A stretch of DNA of 64,000 nt from assembly GCA_029866155.1 (NCBI GenBank), contig JARWZW010000030.1, forward strand, positions 1 to 64,000, read 5' to 3'. Origin of the DNA: Caulobacter sp. (GTDB lineage: Bacteria; Pseudomonadota; Alphaproteobacteria; Caulobacterales; Caulobacteraceae). Below, one piece after another: positions 61,165 through 64,000 of the stretch. Under the pieces are notes generated by a model. It was given only the letters and a program-made list of their open reading frames with translations, did not search any database and was not told the origin of the DNA. How positions within the stretch are numbered: the stretch's first letter is position 1; every line of letters starts with the position of its first letter. A program made the position numbers and the translations under genes.

Positions 61165-62274
61165 ATGCTGGCCGGGGCCCGTCGCATTGTTGTCAAGGTC
61201 GGCTCGGCCCTGGTGGCGGACGCCGCCACGGGGGCGGCGGATCGCGACTGGCTGGCCGCCTTCGCCTCAGACGCCGCCGGTCTGATCGCCGCGGGGGTCC
61301 AGATTCTGGTGGTTTCTTCCGGCGCGGTCGCGCTTGGCCGGGGCCGTCTGGGCCTGGGGTCGCGCGCCCTGAGCCTGCCGGAGAAACAGGCTGCCGCCGC
61401 TGCGGGCCAGTCGGTCCTGATGCGGGCCTGGGAAGAGGCCTTCGAGCCCCATGGCAGACCTGTGGCCCAGGTCCCGATGACCCGCAACGACACCGAGGTT
61501 CGCCGCCGCTGGCTGAACGCCCGGGCCACCACCGACACCCTGCTGGCCCTGGGCGCCGTGCCTGTCGTCAACGAGAACGACACGGTGGTGACCGAAGAGA
61601 TACGCTATGGCGACAATGACCGCCTGGCCGCCCGGGTCGCCCAGATGATCGGCGCGGACCGGCTGGTGCTGCTCAGCGATATCGACGGCCTCTACACTTC
61701 TGATCCCCGGCAAGATCCGGCGGCGCGCCGGCTGGACCGGATCCAGACCCTGACCCCGAAGATCATGGCCATGGCCGGCGGGGCCAATGCCGGGGCCGGG
61801 GTCGGGACCGGGGGCATGGCCACCAAGCTGTCGGCGGCGAAGATCGCCCAGGCCGCCGGCTGCGCCACCATCATCACCATGGGCAGGCGACAAAATCCGC
61901 TCGGCGCCCTGGGCCAGGGGGCTGCCGCAACGGTGATCGAGGCCGCCACCACGCCCGCCGCCGCCTACAAGGCCTGGATCGCGGGAAGCCTGTCGCCCTC
62001 TGGCGTCCTGACGGTCGATGATGGCGCAGCCCGGGCCCTGGCCCAGGGCAAGAGCCTTCTGGCCGCCGGGGTCAGGGGGGTCAGCGGCCGGTTCGGCAAG
62101 GGCGACGCCGTCAGGATCGTCACCCAGGAGGGGATCGAGGTTGGCAGGGGCCTGGCCCGCTACGACCGGGCCGACGCCGAAAAGATCGCAGGCCTGAGAT
62201 CGGACGCCATAGAGGCGGCGATCGGCTTCACGGCCGGTCCGATGATCCATGCCGACGACCTTGTGCGGGATTAG
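61165..62274 (+). CDS. proB: Glutamate 5-kinase
   Basis: A 369-residue enzyme, first step of proline synthesis: ATP-dependent phosphorylation of glutamate. The amino-acid-kinase part has V-V-K-V-G-S-A-L-V near residue 8, V-S-S-G-A-V-A-L-G near 50, N-E-N-D-T-V near 137 and G-T-G-G-M-A-T-K near 213. A C-terminal PUA domain starts near residue 275. The ATG at 61165 lies 4 bp after the preceding stop. No proA is present in the window; obg-proB adjacency is common in alphaproteobacteria. Confidence 0.95.
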   Translation: MLAGARRIVVKVGSALVADAATGAADRDWLAAFASDAAGLIAAGVQILVVSSGAVALGRGRLGLGSRALSLPEKQAAAAAGQSVLMRAWEEAFEPHGRPVAQVPMTRNDTEVRRRWLNARATTDTLLALGAVPVVNENDTVVTEEIRYGDNDRLAARVAQMIGADRLVLLSDIDGLYTSDPRQDPAARRLDRIQTLTPKIMAMAGGANAGAGVGTGGMATKLSAAKIAQAAGCATIITMGRRQNPLGALGQGAAATVIEAATTPAAAYKAWIAGSLSPSGVLTVDDGAARALAQGKSLLAAGVRGVSGRFGKGDAVRIVTQEGIEVGRGLARYDRADAEKIAGLRSDAIEAAIGFTAGPMIHADDLVRD

Positions 62275-62303
62275 GCCGGCCGGGCGCCTCCCGGGCAGTC
62301 CGG

Positions 62304-62324
62304 GATCATAACGGACCAGGCTCT
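62304..62324. repeat. Fragment E of the bipartite palindromic repeat
   Basis: A 21-bp segment matches the right arm of palindrome 2 of copy A with two differences (GATCATAACGGACCAGGCTCT here). The rest of the element is missing. Its end, followed by TA, again forms the stop codon of the neighbouring minus-strand gene (62323-62325). Confidence 0.75.
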
Positions 62325-64000
62325 AGTCAGGTCGCCGGGGCGCTGCCCCTTCCGATTCGAGAGACTCTTCCTCCCGGCCGCTTGCGTCCCAGCCGTCGAA
62401 ATCGCCTGGCTTCATGCGGGCCAGGTCGGCGGCCAGAAGGCGTTCCGTGGTGCGGGCCGCATCGCGGGAGGCCAGGACATAGGCCTCTTCCTGGCCCCAC
62501 ATGGGACGCAGTTCCTCGAAGGCGCGCAGGTCATGGCCGCGGAAATAGTCGGCCGCCCGATGGGCCCGGTGGGCGCGGAATCCCAGGCGGCGCAGGGCTG
62601 TGACCCCCATGGCCAGGGCAGCCTCGAAGGTCTCACGCTCGATGGCGTCGGCGCCGTTGGCCAGAAGATCATAGGCGTGGCGGCGATCGAAGGCCCGGGC
62701 CAGGATGATCAGGTTGGGGAAGGCCTCCCGCGCCTTTTCGACCAGTTCCGAGGTCTTTTCCTTGTCGTCCAGGGCGACCACCAGCATCCGGGCCCGCTCG
62801 GCTCCGGCCGCCCGCAACAGGTCCAGCCGGGTGGCGTCGCCATAATGGACCCGGCGGCCGAACCGGCGCAGGACGTCAATCTGCTCGATGTCCGAATCCA
62901 GAACCGTCGCCTTGAAGCCATTGGCCCCCAGCAGGCGGCCCGTGATCTGACCAAACCGCCCGAAGCCGGCGATGATGATGTCGGGCTCGGCCTCGTCAAA
63001 GTCAGGATCGTCGGGCTTCACGTCCGGGATCGAGGCTTCCAGCAGATCGGCGATCTTTTCATAGGCCATCATGGCCAGGGGCGTCAGGGCCATGGAGACG
63101 GCGACGGCCGCGGTCAGCAGGGCCGCCAGGTCGGCGCCGATCACCCCGGCCCCGACGGTAAAGGTCAGCAGGACAAAGGCGAACTCTCCGCCCTGGGCCA
63201 GGGCGGTTGCGACAGCCGCCGCGGCCCGGGTGGTAGCGCCGCCGATCAGGGCCAGGCCAAACATCACGGCGAACTTCAGGACCATCATGCCGATGACCAT
63301 GGCCGCCAGCAGCAGGGGTTGGGACAGGATGACCGTGAAGTTGATGCCGGCGCCGACGGTAATGAAGAACAGGCCCAGCAACAGTCCCCGGAAGGGCTCG
63401 ATATCGGTTTCCAGTTCGCGGCGGTATTCGCTTTCGGCCAGCACGACCCCGGCCAGGAAGGCGCCAAGGGCCGGTGACAGCCCGACGGTCTGCATCAGGG
63501 CGGCGACGCCGACAACGATCAGTAGCGCCGTTGCAGTGAAGATTTCCCGCAGCCGCGACTGGGCGATGAAGCGGAAGACCGGCTGGACCACATAGCGCCC
63601 GCCGCCGACCACAGCCGCCACGGCGGACAGGACAGCAAGGGTCTGCAGCCAGGCCGGCAGGCCGGCGATCAGGCTGCCGCCATGTCCCCCGGCATGGTCT
63701 GCCGCCTCCGCCACAAGATGGACCGGCGCGGCCGCCAGCAGGGGCAGCAGGGCGAACAGCGGGATGACCGCAAGATCCTGCAGCAGCAGAACGCCAAACG
63801 CAGCCCGGCCGACCGGGCCCTGACGCAGGCCCTTTTCATCAAGGGTCTGCAGCACGATGGCGGTCGAGGACATGGACAGCACCAGCCCGACAGCCAGGGC
63901 GATCTTCCAGTCCAGGCCCAGCAACAGACTGGCCCCGCCGATCGCCATGGCGGTCAAGACCACCTGGGCGCCGCCCAGACCGAAGATGGTCTTGCGCATG
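62323..64000 (-). CDS. Monovalent cation:proton antiporter with TrkA-N domain (KefB type, partial)
   Basis: The C-terminal 558 residues or so of a CPA2-type antiporter; the first helices lie beyond the right edge of the window. About ten hydrophobic helices of the exchanger are visible, including L-L-L-Q-D-L-A-V-I-P near the visible start. An Rossmann-type TrkA-N domain follows (I-I-I-A-G-F-G-R-F-G-Q, D-S-D, Y-G-D-A-T) and then an acidic tail. The arrangement matches KefB/KefC, glutathione-gated potassium efflux in E. coli. The stop TAG is completed by repeat fragment E. Confidence 0.92.
   Translation of the reverse strand, partial: MRKTIFGLGGAQVVLTAMAIGGASLLLGLDWKIALAVGLVLSMSSTAIVLQTLDEKGLRQGPVGRAAFGVLLLQDLAVIPLFALLPLLAAAPVHLVAEAADHAGGHGGSLIAGLPAWLQTLAVLSAVAAVVGGGRYVVQPVFRFIAQSRLREIFTATALLIVVGVAALMQTVGLSPALGAFLAGVVLAESEYRRELETDIEPFRGLLLGLFFITVGAGINFTVILSQPLLLAAMVIGMMVLKFAVMFGLALIGGATTRAAAAVATALAQGGEFAFVLLTFTVGAGVIGADLAALLTAAVAVSMALTPLAMMAYEKIADLLEASIPDVKPDDPDFDEAEPDIIIAGFGRFGQITGRLLGANGFKATVLDSDIEQIDVLRRFGRRVHYGDATRLDLLRAAGAERARMLVVALDDKEKTSELVEKAREAFPNLIILARAFDRRHAYDLLANGADAIERETFEAALAMGVTALRRLGFRAHRAHRAADYFRGHDLRAFEELRPMWGQEEAYVLASRDAARTTERLLAADLARMKPGDFDGWDASGREEESLESEGAAPRRPD

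Overview
This 64 kb window looks like ordinary chromosome of a GC-rich alphaproteobacterium, most likely of the Caulobacterales (Caulobacter/Phenylobacterium group). The reasons are two ClpXP adaptors of the CtrA-degradation pathway (RcdA at 24.0 kb, CpdR at 51.4 kb), a cyanide-insensitive type bd oxidase, homologues of mitochondrial assembly and modification methyltransferases (METTL20-, NDUFAF5- and NDUFAF7-like), a MHYT-GGDEF-EAL protein, and alphaproteobacterial families of unknown function (DUF1192, DUF1178, DUF6481). I see no prophage, integrase, intact transposase, plasmid backbone or CRISPR array.

Layout. 0-9 kb: end of nrdA, a chemoreceptor, a YkvA-like membrane protein, an alkylation-repair pair (Ogt and an Ada/AraC/AlkA fusion), an outer-membrane channel and an SDR enzyme. 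9-18 kb: a CreBC-like two-component system, an MFS exporter, an acyl-CoA dehydrogenase, a periplasmic cupin, UbiA, a desaturase coupled to an ETF-beta methyltransferase, and a VOC protein. 18-27.5 kb: SDR, cydAB plus an overlooked 49-residue CydX-like gene, an ABC exporter, rpmE, rcdA, DUF1192, quinone oxidoreductase, inositol phosphatase, thiE. 27.7-32.3 kb: paired acyl-CoA dehydrogenases, bfd-bfr, and an atypical receiver protein. 32.5-43 kb: PpiC lipoprotein-argJ, pstS, mutT-flp, BioC-like methyltransferase, K+ channel, the comF-grxC-nit-DUF1178 operon, aminotransferase and GNAT. 43-50 kb: hscC with its J-like partner, RcnB-like protein, DUF938, typA. 50-64 kb: a candidate small RNA, N-formylglutamate amidohydrolase, cpdR, tRNA-Val, an XRE regulator, the c-di-GMP enzyme, YbjN, ubiK, lgt-midA, an MFS permease, obg, proB and a truncated KefB-type antiporter.

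How the genes work together. Several groups are tightly coupled by 4-bp start/stop overlaps: RR/HK, cydA/cydB, PpiC/argJ, mutT/flp, grxC/nit/DUF1178, hscC/J protein, lgt/midA. Respiration and quinone chemistry recur (UbiA, UbiK, CydAB, complex I and ETF modification enzymes), as do iron storage (Bfd/Bfr) and cell-cycle proteolysis (RcdA/CpdR).

The most unusual signal is not a gene. It is a non-coding repeat family of about 110 bp, made of two palindromes around a 13-nt linker, with three full copies, one decayed copy and one fragment. It is bounded by TA in the pattern expected of an IS630/mariner-type MITE. Four copies sit exactly on the stop codon of the adjacent minus-strand gene, where the first base of the element completes a TAG. 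A second candidate is an unexplained plus-strand terminator with a long inverted repeat upstream of it (50.10-50.32 kb), which suggests an undescribed small RNA. All statements come from reading the sequence; no database search or folding program was run.
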